5,822 nucleotides of DNA from Accumulibacter sp. GTDB taxonomy: Bacteria; Pseudomonadota; Gammaproteobacteria; Burkholderiales; Rhodocyclaceae. Location of the stretch: positions 1 through 5,822 of the forward strand of contig JAISQQ010000472.1 in NCBI GenBank assembly GCA_031274075.1, written 5' to 3'. The notes under the pieces were generated by a model that saw only the letters and a program-made list of their open reading frames with translations, made no database searches and had not been told where the DNA came from. Below are positions 5,728 to 5,822 of this stretch, piece after piece (positions within the stretch are counted from its first letter, which is position 1; each line of letters starts with the position of its first letter). Made by a program: the position numbers and the translations under genes.

Positions 5728-5771
5728 TCTGATAGTTTGTGACAGCGATACCCGAGTGTTCCGATCCATGT

Positions 5772-5822
5772 TCAACCAAGCCGGACGTGGATAGAAACAT
5801 CGCCTTTCCCCTTCTTGTCGAT
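5772..5822 (-). CDS. Possible C-terminal end of an upstream gene, cut by the window edge
   Basis: From the right edge the minus strand reads IDKKGKGDVSIHVRLG followed by TGA (5774-5772). Third codon positions are mixed but there are no rare arginine codons, unlike the second open frame here, which uses AGA and AGG and ends in TAA overlapping the antiporter ATG. A third frame is also open. Sixteen residues are too few to name a family, and the stretch may simply be non-coding. Confidence 0.25.
   Translation of the reverse strand: MDKKGKGDVSIHVRLG

Noticed and set aside
4770..5732. Plus-strand open frame of 320 codons antisense to the antiporter
   Set aside because: Charged, low-complexity translation typical of an antisense shadow; no ribosome site or domain features support it.
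5712..5822. Second minus-strand frame open to the right edge and ending in TAA that overlaps the antiporter ATG
   Set aside because: Although the stop-start overlap suggested coupling, the frame uses AGA, AGG and GGA codons unlike the real genes here, and would bury the antiporter ribosome site within an otherwise featureless sequence.

Overview
The window is a GC-rich stretch (roughly 60% by eye) of a bacterial chromosome in which every convincing gene lies on the minus strand, so the biological reading order runs from high to low coordinates. The last 15 codons at the left edge read MTQDTMKQAVARAAL, which matches the N-terminus of proteobacterial ribose-5-phosphate isomerase A. Together with the TAXI-type TRAP operon this suggests a Pseudomonadota member, most likely beta- or gammaproteobacterial. 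That placement is an inference from short matches, not a phylogeny.

Layout in transcription order: (1) 5772-5822, a possible C-terminal scrap of an upstream gene (weak). (2) 4449-5711, a putative Na+/H+ antiporter of the Na_H_antiport_3 (former DUF1504) type, with a clear Shine-Dalgarno. (3) 4071-4448, a 378-base gene-free stretch with a tandem 12-base repeat, an AT-rich promoter candidate and several GC-rich hairpins. (4) 3081-4070, a TAXI-family periplasmic solute-binding protein. (5) 2429-2998 (possibly up to 3046), an exported DUF1850 protein. (6) 397-2421, a fused 4TM/12TM TRAP permease. (7) 351-377, a strong intrinsic terminator closing the operon. (8) 46-350, a gene-free stretch with inverted repeats and a promoter candidate. 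(9) 1-45, the start of rpiA.

Genes 4 to 6 form a complete TAXI TRAP transporter operon. The binding protein captures a small organic solute in the periplasm and hands it to the fused membrane permease, which imports it using an ion gradient. The DUF1850 protein sits between them as a probable exported accessory factor of unknown role. The antiporter upstream is a separate unit in the same direction. It could help maintain the ion gradient that drives the importer, but nothing in the sequence proves they are co-regulated.

No mobile element, CRISPR array, tRNA, rRNA or phage gene was seen. I did not find a clearly novel system. The points most worth following are the uncharacterised DUF1850 partner, the antiporter next to the transporter, the ten-base G tract at the very end of the permease gene, and the two structured, repeat-bearing leaders.
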